From the NCBI RefSeq assembly GCF_000813345.1, contig NZ_BBQF01000002.1:248001-312000 (forward strand): 64,000 nt of DNA, given 5' to 3'. This document shows, piece by piece, positions 7,724 through 17,712 of the stretch. Below the pieces are notes generated by a model that worked only from the letters and a program-made list of their open reading frames with translations, did no database searches and was not told the DNA's origin. Made by a program: the position numbers and the translations under genes. The stretch's first letter is position 1. Each line of letters starts with the position of its first letter. Source of the DNA: Sulfurospirillum arsenophilum NBRC 109478. Lineage in GTDB: Bacteria; Campylobacterota; Campylobacteria; Campylobacterales; Sulfurospirillaceae.

Positions 7724-8035
7724 ATGCCAGAGCAAAACCTCATAACGATGCAACAGTACGCCATAAAAAATAAAATGAGCACCTTTGCTGTTGTAAAATT
7801 GGTCAATGCTAAAAAACTTAAAACCATTAAAAAAAATATTGATGGAGAAGAGCGGGAGTATATTATTGATGATACACTTCCACATAAACCTGCTGGACAC
7901 AGTGAAATACCCCTCGAACCAGAGCAGGGCATTAAAATTGACTATGAAGTCGAATTTCATAAACTTTTAGCAAAATACGTCGAGGTTCAGGAAAAATATA
8001 CCAAACTCATTGAAGAAAAATACAATACGAAGTAA
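7724..8035 (+). CDS. Small protein with excisionase/MerR-like helix-turn-helix
   Basis: 103 residues. Residues 7-50 (ITMQQYAIKNKMSTFAVVK then LKTIKKNIDGEEREYIIDD) follow the pattern of a small winged helix-turn-helix as in excisionases and MerR-like N termini: helix, turn, recognition helix, then a beta wing. The C-terminal third (EVEFHKLLAKYVEVQEKYTK) is a predicted coiled coil that could dimerise it. Ribosome site AAGGAA is 4-5 nt before the ATG and overlaps a palindrome copy. No phage or integrase genes lie nearby, so a role in excision is not supported; a small regulator is a guess. Confidence 0.6.
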   Translation: MPEQNLITMQQYAIKNKMSTFAVVKLVNAKKLKTIKKNIDGEEREYIIDDTLPHKPAGHSEIPLEPEQGIKIDYEVEFHKLLAKYVEVQEKYTKLIEEKYNTK

Positions 8036-8042
8036 ATAGAAG

Positions 8043-8063
8043 AGGGCATTGTGAAAATGCCCT
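8043..8063. terminator. Hairpin between convergent genes
   Basis: AGGGCATT (8043-8050) / AATGCCCT (8056-8063) with a 5-nt loop. The U-tract is poor on both strands, so it may work weakly in both directions. Confidence 0.55.
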
Positions 8064-8078
8064 AAATACACAGTTTGC

Positions 8079-10085
8079 TTAGTGATTTAAGATATCAAGT
8101 GTTTTTTCATAGATGCTCAGTTTACCAAGCTCTGTGTTAAGTTCATTTGTCAGTTTTGATTGAGATCTGAGTTCGCTCGAAATGACATGGCTTTTTCCAG
8201 CTAAATTTTCCATATCGGAAGAGAGCGTGTTACTTTTCGATGAAACTTCTAAAAGTCCACTGCTCACGCCACTCATAGTTTTACTGATACTCTCAACCGC
8301 TTGGATGATGGTACTAACAGAAACATTGGTTTCTGAAAGACTTTTTTGCGTACGCTCTGCAAGTTTTCGCACTTCATCAGCAACAACGGCAAAACCACGA
8401 CCATGTTCACCCGCACGTGCCGCTTCAATTGCAGCGTTGAGTGCTAAAAGATTGGTCTGATCCGCAATATCAGAGATCACACTTAAAACAACACGAATAT
8501 CACGAACATTGTTGGTCAAGTTCTCAACCTCAATTGAAAGATTGGCATTGTCAGCGCTGCCTTTTTCCATACTTGAAGAAAAAATAACAAACTCTTTTTC
8601 AACGTCACACAACTGTGTTTCGATCGCATCAATGGCGCTTACAGCATGTTGAAGTGTTATTCCCATACTTTCAATCACAGGCATACTTTCTTTCATTTGA
8701 GCAAGCATCGCTTTGTTAATATTATCAACCATATTTTGACGATTGATCTTTCTCAATAGAAAATAACTCTTAAATCCAGCGTATTTTTGTACAAAATTAT
8801 CGATATAATCATCTTCAAAACTTTCACCATCAACGTGATAAAAAAAGATCGCAGTCAAGGTTTGATTGATATTCACACCTAAAAGCTCACCAAAGGTTGA
8901 AAACCCTACAACAGGAATCTCTTTGAAAGTAAAGAGTTGATTGATCTCTTTCGCATTACAAAGGCGTCTTAAGACACAGTCATTAAAGATAGCACCAATC
9001 GCTTTGGGTTTATTGCGACTAAAGTCGGCAAAGTCATGGTTTGTTGTCTGCACAAAGTCTGTTTTTTCCAGCAAGAGAAGCTCTTCACCTGCCTCAATAT
9101 CGCAGTAAAAATGAATGGTATCGTTTACAACATCTACGGATGCAACGGAACGAATGTATATCTCACCATCAATTTCAATACCAAAAGTATAATTAGCCAA
9201 TTGTGCGCTCAATTCGCTTGCTGAACATCTAAAATGAGTTGTTAAAGCCGCTACTATACCCACACCAATATTGGTCTTACGATCTAAAAAAGCACTCACC
9301 GTGCGCGCAATGGGATTCGCTGCTAAAACAGTAAAAGATGCGGATGTTTTTCTAAAATTTTGACTTTTAAAAACACCAAAACGGTACTGTGGTGCTAATT
9401 TAATAAACGTAACCACCGCATGATGGCGCAAAGTACGTGTTCCATCAAATATATAAGTATTTTGAAAATCTAATTTACCACCAGCACTTCCACCGATGAG
9501 TAAACAGGGAAATTTAGCCACATGATAGATGGCATCCATAAAAAAGCTCTCACTTGCACTAAGACCATCAATGAGCGTGTAACCTAGCGTGTCATCGGAG
9601 CGCATTTTAAAGGGAACATGCACTTTTTTAACCTCTTCTGCGATCATTGCAGAACGTTCCGCTGCTGTTTTTTTACTGGTAGCCATATCTTCGCTTTTTA
9701 GCGGAATAGATGCCACATAGACATCGCTGACCATTTCGGGAGCAAAAAGCATCAAAACAATGTTATCGCCTTCACCAGCATTTGCAGAGGAATAAAGTGA
9801 GGGAAGGGGGTTTGAGCGATCAAAACTGCATAATTCGCCGGCAGTGGTAGAAAGTATCAATGTTGTATCATTTGGAAGCGCTTGTTTGAGTTTTGAAGCA
9901 ACAGAAGGAAAATCAAGGGAGGGCGAGACAAAACCTAAGACAACTTTAGGCTTAAAAGATATATTTTCAAGCGATGTTGTAATCGTTTTCTCTTGCAAGG
10001 TTAAGGTTACAATGGTTTGATTGGCAAGGCTGCTAGATGTCCCTATAGATTGTTTTTGTGAAGTTGATCGAAAGAAGTTCATCAT
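8079..10085 (-). CDS. Cytoplasmic FIST-domain methyl-accepting chemotaxis protein
   Basis: 668 residues without any membrane segment. Residues about 30-430 match FIST_N and FIST_C sensory domains ([49 protein letters not shown]). The C-terminal third is an MCP signalling domain with the hairpin-tip signature [20 protein letters not shown] followed by [19 protein letters not shown], the contact site for CheA and CheW. FIST domains are proposed to bind small ligands such as amino acids, so this should signal an internal state to the flagellar motor (inference). Start chosen at the first of two ATGs, with AAGGA about 9 nt upstream. It is a single-gene unit. Confidence 0.88.
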   Translation of the reverse strand: MMNFFRSTSQKQSIGTSSSLANQTIVTLTLQEKTITTSLENISFKPKVVLGFVSPSLDFPSVASKLKQALPNDTTLILSTTAGELCSFDRSNPLPSLYSSANAGEGDNIVLMLFAPEMVSDVYVASIPLKSEDMATSKKTAAERSAMIAEEVKKVHVPFKMRSDDTLGYTLIDGLSASESFFMDAIYHVAKFPCLLIGGSAGGKLDFQNTYIFDGTRTLRHHAVVTFIKLAPQYRFGVFKSQNFRKTSASFTVLAANPIARTVSAFLDRKTNIGVGIVAALTTHFRCSASELSAQLANYTFGIEIDGEIYIRSVASVDVVNDTIHFYCDIEAGEELLLLEKTDFVQTTNHDFADFSRNKPKAIGAIFNDCVLRRLCNAKEINQLFTFKEIPVVGFSTFGELLGVNINQTLTAIFFYHVDGESFEDDYIDNFVQKYAGFKSYFLLRKINRQNMVDNINKAMLAQMKESMPVIESMGITLQHAVSAIDAIETQLCDVEKEFVIFSSSMEKGSADNANLSIEVENLTNNVRDIRVVLSVISDIADQTNLLALNAAIEAARAGEHGRGFAVVADEVRKLAERTQKSLSETNVSVSTIIQAVESISKTMSGVSSGLLEVSSKSNTLSSDMENLAGKSHVISSELRSQSKLTNELNTELGKLSIYEKTLDILNH

Positions 10086-10546
10086 GGCATGTTTTCCTTG
10101 AATAAAATTTGATATATTTAACCCAATTTGCTAGTTTAAAACCAACAAATAGCTTATTTAACCAGCTAAACTGGAACCTTGATTTTTCTCATCTAAAAAA
10201 TCTTACATCAAATTCGTAGCATGAAAATAGCGTACAATAGAGCTATAGACAAATAAATATTTATACCTTATTGATGCTAACTCACAAAAAATAAATATGT
10301 ACTTAAATCACCTATTTTAAAAGCTTTGATCCAAATGAGCCACAAAATGAGTTACTTCTCTACATTTTTATATTCTAGAAAGATTCTGAGAGCTTCGATA
10401 TACTACAGTTAAATACAGTAAGAGAATTTTAGTAACGCATTTAACTAATTGTTGAAAACTTAAATTTTCATAGTTAATAAAGAAAGTGGTAGTATACAGA
10501 AGCCTACCTTGCATGTGGTAGAACTTCTGTATATGAATAGAATTAA
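10086..10546. other. 461-bp AT-rich gap without a gene
   Basis: It holds the upstream region of the chemoreceptor (right-to-left) and the 3' region of the rubrerythrin. I see no ORF with a ribosome site and no tRNA. The only marked structure is the hairpin at 10493-10533. Confidence 0.5.
10493..10533. terminator. Long hairpin downstream of the rubrerythrin gene
   Basis: Outer stem TATACAGAAG (10493-10502) / CTTCTGTATA (10524-10533) with an inner CTACC / GGTAG pairing. It follows the rubrerythrin stop by 14 nt but has no strong U-tract, so it may be a stabilising 3' structure or a weak terminator. Confidence 0.5.
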
Positions 10547-11197
10547 TTAGAGACCTAAATCTTGTCTTTTAAAGTACTCTTTACCCACTTTGCACAATGG
10601 GCAAGCGTTTGGTGCCTTTTTACCTCTATGAATGTGTCCACACACTTCACAAACCCAAATCTCTTCTTCTGCATCAGCAAAGAAACCATCTTCTTTCATT
10701 GCATCTTGAAGTGCTTTGTATTCGCGTTCATGTTCAACTTCAACTTTACCAATTGCATTGAAAAGACGTGCAAGCTCTTTATGTCCTTCTTCTTCGGCAA
10801 TTTTTGCAAAACCTGGATACATAGTTTCATGCTCGTAATGTTCACCAGCCATCGCACTATCAAGGTTTTTGAGTGTAAGCTCAGTCTCAGAGCCATCTAC
10901 AAGTTTGTGGTATGCTTTAAATTCAGCACGTGCGTGCCATTTTTCATTTTCAGCTGCTTCTCTAAAGTGACGAGAAACTGCATGCCAGCCCTCTTCTAGT
11001 GCAATGTCCGCAAAAAGGTCATATTTGTTACGCGCTTGAGACTCGCCAGCAAATGCTTTCATCAAATTGACTGCTGTTAAATCAGTTGTAATACATGCCA
11101 TTTCTTGACCACAACAGGTAAGCTTACCGCCACCTACATTTTGAACTTCAACTTCGTTACCACATTTACTGCATTTGTATGTCTCATACTGTCTCAT
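10547..11197 (-). CDS. Desulforubrerythrin (desulforedoxin-rubrerythrin-rubredoxin fusion)
   Basis: 216 residues in three parts. Residues 1-38 form a desulforedoxin-type iron site (CSKCGN, then TCCGQEM). Residues 45-175 are a ferritin-like di-iron four-helix bundle with the rubrerythrin glutamates (FAGESQARNKY, EAAENEKWHARAEF, EEEGHKELARLF, VEVEHEREYK). The C terminus is a rubredoxin (WVCEVCGHIHRG, ACPLCKVGKEYF). It reduces hydrogen peroxide in the cytoplasm. Known from C. jejuni, this three-part layout fits a microaerophile or anaerobe. A palindrome at 11252-11267 may be its operator. Start is well placed, with AAGGAG before the ATG. Confidence 0.92.
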   Translation of the reverse strand: MRQYETYKCSKCGNEVEVQNVGGGKLTCCGQEMACITTDLTAVNLMKAFAGESQARNKYDLFADIALEEGWHAVSRHFREAAENEKWHARAEFKAYHKLVDGSETELTLKNLDSAMAGEHYEHETMYPGFAKIAEEEGHKELARLFNAIGKVEVEHEREYKALQDAMKEDGFFADAEEEIWVCEVCGHIHRGKKAPNACPLCKVGKEYFKRQDLGL

Positions 11198-11251
11198 TAT
11201 TACTCCTTAAAATTTGTACTGAAATTGTAATCTAAGTTCACTTAAACAATA

Positions 11252-11267
11252 ATTAATTCTAATTAAT
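11252..11267. promoter_or_regulatory. 16-bp AT-rich palindrome upstream of desulforubrerythrin
   Basis: ATTAATT-CT-AATTAAT lies 55 bp upstream of the start codon. AT-rich dyads of this kind are typical of Fur/PerR sites, and peroxide-defence genes are usual PerR targets in Campylobacterota. The assignment is inference. Confidence 0.4.
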
Positions 11268-11279
11268 AATTTTTATTAT

Positions 11280-11873
11280 CTAAAGGATTCCCTTTTGACT
11301 GAAAAACTCTTCAATGGTTTTAGTGGAGAATGCTTTATCGTACATATAAAGCTCTTGCCATGTTTTGCCCTCCAAAAAGCTCTTAGTCTCTATCTGGTAC
11401 TTCTGTTTAATACGTTGCACAAACTCTAAAGCAGCACTAAATAAAAGCGCGTATTGAGCAGAAGTAAATTTTTTGAGAAGATCAAACAAGCGGTAATAAT
11501 TAACCATCTTTTTACTTGACTCTTCACCCATACGAAGCGACCAAATGCGTCCTGCAAACTCATGTTGGTACTCAACACCCGTGCGAATTTCTAAAGCAAA
11601 TTCACGAAGTCCTTGTAAAAATGTCTCTTTGGGTAAAAAATTGTTTGTATTGTGGAAAAACAGATAGATACTGAAAAGAAAAAGATCTTCTATACAAGGA
11701 GCATAGTCCTTGATCTCTTGATATGTCTCTTTTTCGACGCCCAGTTGCATTCTAAGATAGGCTAAGTGCTTTACCCGCCAGTTATCTTTTTGCTCTGCCC
11801 TCTTCTGCCACTCTATTAATGTAGGTCTAGGTATATCGTAACGCTCAACTAAAGGCTTGTAAGATGTCTGCAT
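11280..11873 (-). CDS. Conserved-looking protein of unknown function, possible N-terminal HTH
   Basis: 197 residues, helical, no signal peptide or membrane segment. The N terminus (YKPLVERYDIPRPTLIEWQK) reads like a small helix-turn-helix, followed by NWRVKHLAYLRMQLG. The rest is rich in aromatic residues and helices (IEDLFLFSIYLFFHNTNN, ALLFSAALEFVQRIKQKYQ). I do not recognise a family. It sits between the rubrerythrin promoter region and the ubiD operon, separated from both, so it is probably a single-gene unit. A role as a DNA-binding accessory protein is a guess. Confidence 0.55.
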   Translation of the reverse strand: MQTSYKPLVERYDIPRPTLIEWQKRAEQKDNWRVKHLAYLRMQLGVEKETYQEIKDYAPCIEDLFLFSIYLFFHNTNNFLPKETFLQGLREFALEIRTGVEYQHEFAGRIWSLRMGEESSKKMVNYYRLFDLLKKFTSAQYALLFSAALEFVQRIKQKYQIETKSFLEGKTWQELYMYDKAFSTKTIEEFFSQKGIL

Positions 11874-11962
11874 AGCTTACTCCCAAGTCAGAATTCTCTA
11901 TTCTATTACTTTTTGTAAAATATTTCAATACATAAAGTTGATTTTAGATTTATAGAGAGAAA

Positions 11963-12003
11963 ATGTATACCATTTGTTAATTTTTAAAATAAATGGTATA
12001 CAT
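11963..12003. terminator. Terminator-like hairpin after the ubiD operon
   Basis: Perfect 13-bp arms ATGTATACCATTT (11963-11975) and AAATGGTATACAT (11991-12003), 15-nt loop. It lies 10 bp past the ubiD stop; on the leftward transcript it is followed by a pyrimidine-rich stretch. It likely ends the long haem/isoprenoid operon. Confidence 0.65.
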
Positions 12004-12013
12004 AAAAGGGAGA

Positions 12014-13822
12014 TTAGATATGAAAATGCTTTAAAAATTCAGGATTGTTTTCGACTAAACCAAGGTCTATAAGGTGCTGAATCGTTTGTTGATCGCAATC
12101 AGTATCTTTCGGCCACTCTCTGGTGTAACCATCCAACGAATTTTTAGTTGTCGCATCAATGCCGATAAACTCATCTTCAATAAAAATATCTCGAAGTGCA
12201 TCGATGTTATTGACCACACGCCAGATGAGCATATAGGCATTCGCCACATCATTCCCTTCACAATCCACAACAATGAGAAGTTTTATATGTTCTTTCAAAG
12301 GCTTAAGTGCTTCATACACCTCTTTGCCTGCCTTTTCCTTATCGATACTCACAACTGTAATCGGTGTTTTTGTATTCGTTTTATACTGTTTTAGTGCTTT
12401 TATTTCTGGCACCAATGTCGTTACTTTAAAAAAAAGATCTCTATCGCTCAAAATAGTTTTAGAAGGAGCATCAACGATGCTTCCAGTACAGTCAACGCCC
12501 AATTTTCCACCAAAAAGAGCATTGGGAGAAGCGTGATCAAGTGCGTCGCATACACCTTCGCTAATGAGCAAGCGTTTAGCACTGACTCGATTTAAGATAT
12601 AGTCACTCAAAGGCTCATAATCGTCCAATTCTGGTGCATTTTCGTCCACAAAAATTGCATGCTTCACAAAACTCATCTGCCCAACACCCCAAAAAGCATG
12701 CATAAACTGCTTGGCGTGTCCTGGGTAAAGTACATTCATTTTTGCCAAAATAAAGTTATGGAAAACGCCATTTTCAGGCATATTGTAATCAATTAAATCT
12801 GGTGCTGTTGTTTTGAGTAGTGGTAAAAAGATGCGTTCGGTCGCCCATCCCATGTATTTATCTTCTAAAGGAGGTTTGCCCACGACAGTCGCTTGGTAGA
12901 CAGGTTTTTCTTTACATGTAATGCAGGTCACATCCATAACAGGATACGGCTCTTTAAGCGTGTAGTAGCCTGTATGGTCGCCAAAAGGTCCTTCGATTTC
13001 CATCAAAGTTGGATCAACCCAGCCCTCGATGACGATGTCCACATCTTCAGGTACATAAATAGGATTGGTGAGAGATTTGACCAAACGAGCACTTTTATCT
13101 TTGATGAAACCATAGAGTAAAAGCTCAAACATACCAATCGGCATTGGCGCTTGTCCACACCAAATATAAAGCGGATCGCCACCAATTCCAATACTTACAG
13201 GCATCTTTTTACCTGCTTTTTGGTACTCATGGAAGAAATGAGCGCTGTCTTTGTGGATCTGCCAGTGCATACCTAAACGATTTTTATCGTACACTTGCAG
13301 ACGGTACATGCCTAGATTTTGTTTGGTTCCATCCAAACTTTGTGTATACACTTGCCCCATGGTGATGAAAGGACCACCATCTTCACTCCATGTGGTTAGA
13401 ATTGGGAAATCATAAAGATTTGGCTCGGTATAAACCTTTGTTTGACAAACACCCTTTCCTTTCAGTCGTTTTGGAAGGGCATTTTTAAGGTTAAAAAGAG
13501 TTCCTAGCATACCCATTTTGTCCATAAACGACGTTGGCGGTTTCATGTGCATTAAAGATTCTATCTGCTTGGCTACAACATTGGGATTTTTACCAAATAT
13601 AAGCTCCGTGGCTTTAGAAGAACCAAATACATTCATAAGTACGGGCATATCAAATGATTTACCCAGTCTTTTACTGACGGGCTTCGTAAAAAGAAGTGCT
13701 TTAGAATCCTCTTTTTTAACTTCAATGTAAGCAAGATGCGGAATTTCAAGGTTTATGTCTAATGCTTCATCGATGACACGTAAAAGATCGTTTTGGCGTA
13801 AAAGCTCAATTATTCTCTGCAT
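12014..13822 (-). CDS. ubiD: UbiD-family decarboxylase (prenylated-FMN dependent), likely menaquinone pathway
   Basis: 602 residues, the long form of the UbiD family, which uses prenylated FMN to decarboxylate aromatic acids. Family segments include GPFITMGQVYTQSLDG, MYRLQVYDKNRLGMHWQIHK, then IEGPFGDHTGYYTLKEPYPV and CEGNDVANAYMLIW. Campylobacterota make menaquinone by the futalosine route, where a UbiD-like enzyme (MqnL type) removes the carboxyl group of the prenylated naphthoate; I infer this role over ubiquinone synthesis. It is the last gene of the leftward operon, 9 bp after hemC, which matches the order I know from C. jejuni. Tryptic start at IIELLRQNDLLR is consistent with the ATG at 13822. 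Confidence 0.88.
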   Translation of the reverse strand: MQRIIELLRQNDLLRVIDEALDINLEIPHLAYIEVKKEDSKALLFTKPVSKRLGKSFDMPVLMNVFGSSKATELIFGKNPNVVAKQIESLMHMKPPTSFMDKMGMLGTLFNLKNALPKRLKGKGVCQTKVYTEPNLYDFPILTTWSEDGGPFITMGQVYTQSLDGTKQNLGMYRLQVYDKNRLGMHWQIHKDSAHFFHEYQKAGKKMPVSIGIGGDPLYIWCGQAPMPIGMFELLLYGFIKDKSARLVKSLTNPIYVPEDVDIVIEGWVDPTLMEIEGPFGDHTGYYTLKEPYPVMDVTCITCKEKPVYQATVVGKPPLEDKYMGWATERIFLPLLKTTAPDLIDYNMPENGVFHNFILAKMNVLYPGHAKQFMHAFWGVGQMSFVKHAIFVDENAPELDDYEPLSDYILNRVSAKRLLISEGVCDALDHASPNALFGGKLGVDCTGSIVDAPSKTILSDRDLFFKVTTLVPEIKALKQYKTNTKTPITVVSIDKEKAGKEVYEALKPLKEHIKLLIVVDCEGNDVANAYMLIWRVVNNIDALRDIFIEDEFIGIDATTKNSLDGYTREWPKDTDCDQQTIQHLIDLGLVENNPEFLKHFHI

Positions 13823-13831
13823 CCCTAGCCT

Positions 13832-14776
13832 TTAAAAAATTTCATTGAGAGCTATATGTTCAGCACGCTCTAGTAGAGCTTTTGCACCCTTGTCAATCAC
13901 TCTTTGCGCTAATTCTTTGCCTACCGTTTCATACGCTGAACGGGTGGTTTTTATCTCTTCTGTGAGCATTTCTGAGCCATCAGGAAGACCAAGAATTGCT
14001 TTTACATGTAAAGAATCTCCATTGATCTGCGCATTCACACCAATAGGCACTTGACAACCACCTTGAAGCACGGTGATAAAATCGCGCTCTACGCGTGTTT
14101 CGATGATCGCATCTTCATCGTTAAGTATCGAAACCAAACGTTCAACCTCGGCATCGCACACGATCTCTATACCAAGAGCAGCTTGTCCCGAAGCGGGAAT
14201 CATCACCTCTTTAGAAATAGGTGTAAAATAGGTCACTTCTGAAGCAAGCCCTAAGCGGTTAATGCCAGCACTGGCTAAGATGATGGCATCAAACTCGCCC
14301 TCTTTGAGCTTACGGATACGGGTATTGACATTGCCACGTAGGTTTTTAATCACAAAATCCGGACGAAGTTTCAATAGTTGCATTCTGCGTCTTAAACTCG
14401 TAGTTCCAACCACAGCACCCTGAGGAAGTGCTTCTAATGAAGCGTATTTTTCAGAAAGCATGGCATCACGTACATCTTCACGCTTTGTAATCACGCCCAG
14501 TTTTAAACCTTCTGGAAATTCCATAGGAACGTCTTTAAGACTATGCACCGCAATGTGCGCTTCACCTCTTAGCATCGCCTCTTCAAGCTCTTTCGTGAAA
14601 AGCCCTTTACCACCGATTTTTGCTAGAGCGACATCTAAAATTTTATCGCCTTTGGTCATCATGATTGAAAGCTCAACCTCAAGCCCAGGATGTGCTTTTT
14701 CAAGTTCCGCTTTAACGTATTCTGATTGCCAAAGGGCTAGTTTACTACCACGTGTTGCAATAATTAGTTTTTTCAT
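13832..14776 (-). CDS. hemC: Hydroxymethylbilane synthase (porphobilinogen deaminase)
   Basis: 314 residues, the normal length. It polymerises four porphobilinogens into hydroxymethylbilane in the cytosol. The N terminus [20 protein letters not shown] and the segment [10 protein letters not shown] (as [16 protein letters not shown]) are family hallmarks. The cofactor-binding cysteine is in [14 protein letters not shown]. It overlaps the upstream Dsb-like gene by 4 nt. An exact palindrome copy at 14001 encodes LHVK in the C-terminal domain, a part that varies within the family. Confidence 0.95.
   Translation of the reverse strand: MKKLIIATRGSKLALWQSEYVKAELEKAHPGLEVELSIMMTKGDKILDVALAKIGGKGLFTKELEEAMLRGEAHIAVHSLKDVPMEFPEGLKLGVITKREDVRDAMLSEKYASLEALPQGAVVGTTSLRRRMQLLKLRPDFVIKNLRGNVNTRIRKLKEGEFDAIILASAGINRLGLASEVTYFTPISKEVMIPASGQAALGIEIVCDAEVERLVSILNDEDAIIETRVERDFITVLQGGCQVPIGVNAQINGDSLHVKAILGLPDGSEMLTEEIKTTRSAYETVGKELAQRVIDKGAKALLERAEHIALNEIF
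14001..14012. repeat. Exact copy of TTTACATGTAAA
   Basis: Inside hemC, read as Leu-His-Val-Lys (DSLHVKAIL). Confidence 0.95.
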
Positions 14777-15633
14777 TTAGACTCTTTTATAAATTTTCTA
14801 TAAGTTCGTTTTGTATCGTCTTTTTTACCGTCAAGATAAATAGTAGGAGTGCCATTTACCATTAAATTATTGGCAAGTTCTTGATCATTATTCATTTGTT
14901 GAAGAATAGTTGCTTGATTGATTTGCTCAACGGTGAAGTTTTTATTTAAAGCTTTGTTGAAAATATCCAAAACAACCTTTTCATCACTCTCTTTAATGTC
15001 AAAAAACTCTTTATACACTTTTTTAACAATCTCTTTATCGCCCTGCTTTTCTGCAAACTGCATTGCTTTAACCAATGTTGGAGCGGCGGGATGGATATTG
15101 AGTGGGAAATGGTAATAAAAAAGTGCAAAAGTTTCAGGATTTTTCTCTACATCCATAATTACTTCAGGAACAAAATCCATACAGAATGGGCATAAAGGAT
15201 CGCTAAAAACAACAATTTTATGAGGTGCATTGAAATTACCTGCTAAAAGATGCTCTTTAGTGTAAGCTGAACTATCGATATCCAGTGAGAAATTTCCTTT
15301 GATGCTTTTTCCACTATTTATATCGGAAAAATCTTTGCTCAAAATTTTGCCATTGGTAAAGACAATGTCATTGACGGAAATCTTTTTACCTTCTTGTTTG
15401 GTAAGCTTCAAATCAATACGTACAAAATAGACCATCCACCCTGCGATGTCTTTCATCTCCTCTTTTTTGAGAATAACGACTTTTTCAAAGGCATAGCTTT
15501 CATTTGGCGCTATCGCTTTTTGTAAAAATGTGGTAACTTTGGTATCAAGATCGACAGAACTATCAGCAGCAAAAAGTGAAACACTACTTAATGCGATGAT
15601 CGTCGTCAATAACTTCAATATCAATGATTTCAT
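14773..15633 (-). CDS. Periplasmic thiol:disulfide protein, DsbA/DsbC-like thioredoxin fold
   Basis: 286 residues with a signal peptide ([19 protein letters not shown]). The C-terminal thioredoxin-like domain starts at [18 protein letters not shown], with active site CPFC, and has the cis-proline in [10 protein letters not shown]. The N-terminal 110 residues could be a DsbC-like dimer domain or a lipid-free linker domain. It likely forms or rearranges disulfides in exported proteins. Ribosome site AAGGA lies 7 nt before the ATG; the gene overlaps fxsA by 50 nt. It is inserted between fxsA and hemC relative to the C. jejuni order I recall, so its tie to haem genes may be positional only. Confidence 0.8.
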   Translation of the reverse strand: MKSLILKLLTTIIALSSVSLFAADSSVDLDTKVTTFLQKAIAPNESYAFEKVVILKKEEMKDIAGWMVYFVRIDLKLTKQEGKKISVNDIVFTNGKILSKDFSDINSGKSIKGNFSLDIDSSAYTKEHLLAGNFNAPHKIVVFSDPLCPFCMDFVPEVIMDVEKNPETFALFYYHFPLNIHPAAPTLVKAMQFAEKQGDKEIVKKVYKEFFDIKESDEKVVLDIFNKALNKNFTVEQINQATILQQMNNDQELANNLMVNGTPTIYLDGKKDDTKRTYRKFIKESK

Positions 15634-16012
15634 CTTCGTTTCCTTGTTTAAAATGACGTGGAGGATATTGATTGTCCTCTTTTACATGTAAAAATTTTGC
15701 AACCAACAAAGTGACAATGGAGCTAAACTGTAAGAGAAGGCCTACGATATCTCCAAGAAAGCCTGGTAATATCAGTAAAATAGCCCCCACAATCGTCCAA
15801 AGATTGAGTCTTTGAAAGGATTGCAAGCTTATCTCTCCTTGCATAAGGGCACTTAGATTTTGCATCAGCGTTACACGCATATTAGCAAGTAAAATGAACC
15901 CTATAAGAGCAGATAAGACAAGCTCAACAAATGTTGCAACAGCACCTATCGCAGAAGCAGCATTCACACTTACCATTACCTCCAAGAAGAGATAGATCAA
16001 AAAATATTTCAC
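15584..16012 (-). CDS. FxsA-family membrane protein
   Basis: 142 residues with three to four membrane segments and the family signature [26 protein letters not shown]. FxsA of E. coli modulates phage exclusion by F plasmids; the family's ordinary role is unknown. The tail ([12 protein letters not shown]) is acidic, as is common in the family. It overlaps proS by 4 nt. A palindrome copy at 15681 encodes LHVK at the end of the last membrane helix. Confidence 0.8.
   Translation of the reverse strand: MKYFLIYLFLEVMVSVNAASAIGAVATFVELVLSALIGFILLANMRVTLMQNLSALMQGEISLQSFQRLNLWTIVGAILLILPGFLGDIVGLLLQFSSIVTLLVAKFLHVKEDNQYPPRHFKQGNEDEIIDIEVIDDDHRIK
15681..15692. repeat. Exact copy of TTTACATGTAAA
   Basis: Inside the fxsA-like gene, read as Leu-His-Val-Lys (KFLHVKEDN). 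Confidence 0.95.
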
Positions 16013-17712
16013 GCGAGTAGTTCCTTAAGTTTTGCAAGAGCTTCCTCTTTTTTAACAACGGTTTTTTCTAATGTTTTACGCTCTACAATCTCAACAAAGC
16101 CCTCTTCGAGCTCTTTTCCAACAATAAGCGCGTATGGAAGACCAATGAGTTCATAATCTTTCATTTTGAAACCAAAACGTTCATTTCTATCATCTAAAAG
16201 AACACTCAAGCACTCTTTTTTCAAAGCGTTGTAAATATCTTCCGCATACGTACTTTGCGCTTCATCTTTTGCATTGGAAACAATAATGTCCAAAAGGTAT
16301 GGAGCAGTCTGTTTATTCCAAATACATCCTTTATCATCATGGCTTGCTTCGATCATAACAGCAACCAAGCGACTTACGCCGACACCATAGCAGCCCATAA
16401 AGAAAGGTTGTGCTTTACCATTTTTATCTAAAAAGGTTGCACCCATCGCTTTAGCGTATTTTTGTCCAAGTTGGAAGATATGCCCTACTTCAATGCCTTT
16501 AGTCACACCAAGTTCTCCGCCACAACATGCACAACGATCACCTGCTTTAACACTTGCAAGGTCTTTATAACGATCTTCATTGAAGTTAAACATTGAAACA
16601 CCCACCATATGGAAGTCTGTTTCATTCGCACCACAGATAAGATTTTTGGCTTCTTTGAGTTCAAAATCTATGTAAAATTTTACACATTCTAATCCAACTG
16701 GTCCAATGAAGCCCGCTTTGAGCCCTGCACGTTCGACTTCTTCCAAGCTAGCATCGACCAAATCAAGCGCACCACACGCATTTTGCGCTTTGGTCTCTTG
16801 AAGCTCATCGTTTCCTCTTACAAAGAAGACCACGACCTCTTCTTTATCGACATAAACTGCTTTTTTAACAACCGCTTTAATACTGTAAAAGGAATCAACT
16901 TTGAAAAAAGCACAGACATCTTCAATCGTTTTCATATCGGGTGTTTTAAATTTTGAGAGGTTTGCTTCAGGAGCTTCTGCGGTGGTTGTTTTAGGAGCAC
17001 GTTTCGCTGCTTCAATGTTGGCGGCATAAGAGCATTTTTCACAGACGACAATGTCATCTTCACCGTTTTGTGCCAAAACCATAAACTCTTTACTGCCACT
17101 GCCACCAATAGCGCCACTATCAGCTTCCACCGCTCTAAAATCAAGCCCTAAACGTGTAAAGATTTTGGTGTAGGTTTTTTCCATCACTTCAAACTCTTTT
17201 TTCATACACGCTTCATCTTCATGGAAACTGTAGCCATCTTTCATGGTAAATTCACGCCCACGAAGAAGCCCAAAGCGAGGACGTGCTTCATCACGAAATT
17301 TTGTGGTAATTTGGTACAAATGCAAAGGTAATTGCTTATAGCTATTGATGCGATTGCGTACAACATCGACAACAACCTCTTCATGGGTTGGTCCTAAAAC
17401 AAATTCGTTATCTTTTCGATCTTTAAAGCGACACAACTCTTTGCCAAAAACATCATACCTTCCACTTTGTTTCCAAAGCTCAGCAGGTGTGACCACATCC
17501 ATTTGGATTTCTTGGGCACCTGTTTCATCCATCTCTTCTTTGACAACATTTTTGATTTTGTCAAAAACGATTTTTCCCATCGGCAAAAAGTTATACAGTC
17601 CACTTCCTACTTGAGAGATAAAACCGCCACGCACCAAGAATTGATGGCTTGGAAGCGTTGCATCTTTAGGCGCTTCTTTGGTTGTTGGTGCATACAGTTT
17701 TGAAAATCTCAT
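16009..17712 (-). CDS. proS: Prolyl-tRNA synthetase
   Basis: 567 residues, the bacterial long form with an editing insertion. The class II core begins [20 protein letters not shown] and has the motif 2 region [20 protein letters not shown]. The editing (INS/YbaK-like) domain lies around residues 230-390 with [14 protein letters not shown] and [18 protein letters not shown]. Motif 3 is [16 protein letters not shown], followed by an anticodon-binding domain ending KLKELLA. It charges tRNA-Pro in the cytosol. It sits in the haem operon between hemA and fxsA, as in C. jejuni, with 4-nt overlaps on both sides. Confidence 0.96.
   Translation of the reverse strand: MRFSKLYAPTTKEAPKDATLPSHQFLVRGGFISQVGSGLYNFLPMGKIVFDKIKNVVKEEMDETGAQEIQMDVVTPAELWKQSGRYDVFGKELCRFKDRKDNEFVLGPTHEEVVVDVVRNRINSYKQLPLHLYQITTKFRDEARPRFGLLRGREFTMKDGYSFHEDEACMKKEFEVMEKTYTKIFTRLGLDFRAVEADSGAIGGSGSKEFMVLAQNGEDDIVVCEKCSYAANIEAAKRAPKTTTAEAPEANLSKFKTPDMKTIEDVCAFFKVDSFYSIKAVVKKAVYVDKEEVVVFFVRGNDELQETKAQNACGALDLVDASLEEVERAGLKAGFIGPVGLECVKFYIDFELKEAKNLICGANETDFHMVGVSMFNFNEDRYKDLASVKAGDRCACCGGELGVTKGIEVGHIFQLGQKYAKAMGATFLDKNGKAQPFFMGCYGVGVSRLVAVMIEASHDDKGCIWNKQTAPYLLDIIVSNAKDEAQSTYAEDIYNALKKECLSVLLDDRNERFGFKMKDYELIGLPYALIVGKELEEGFVEIVERKTLEKTVVKKEEALAKLKELLA

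Noticed and set aside
7724-8035. Phage excisionase
   Set aside because: The fold resembles excisionases, but no integrase or attachment sites lie nearby.
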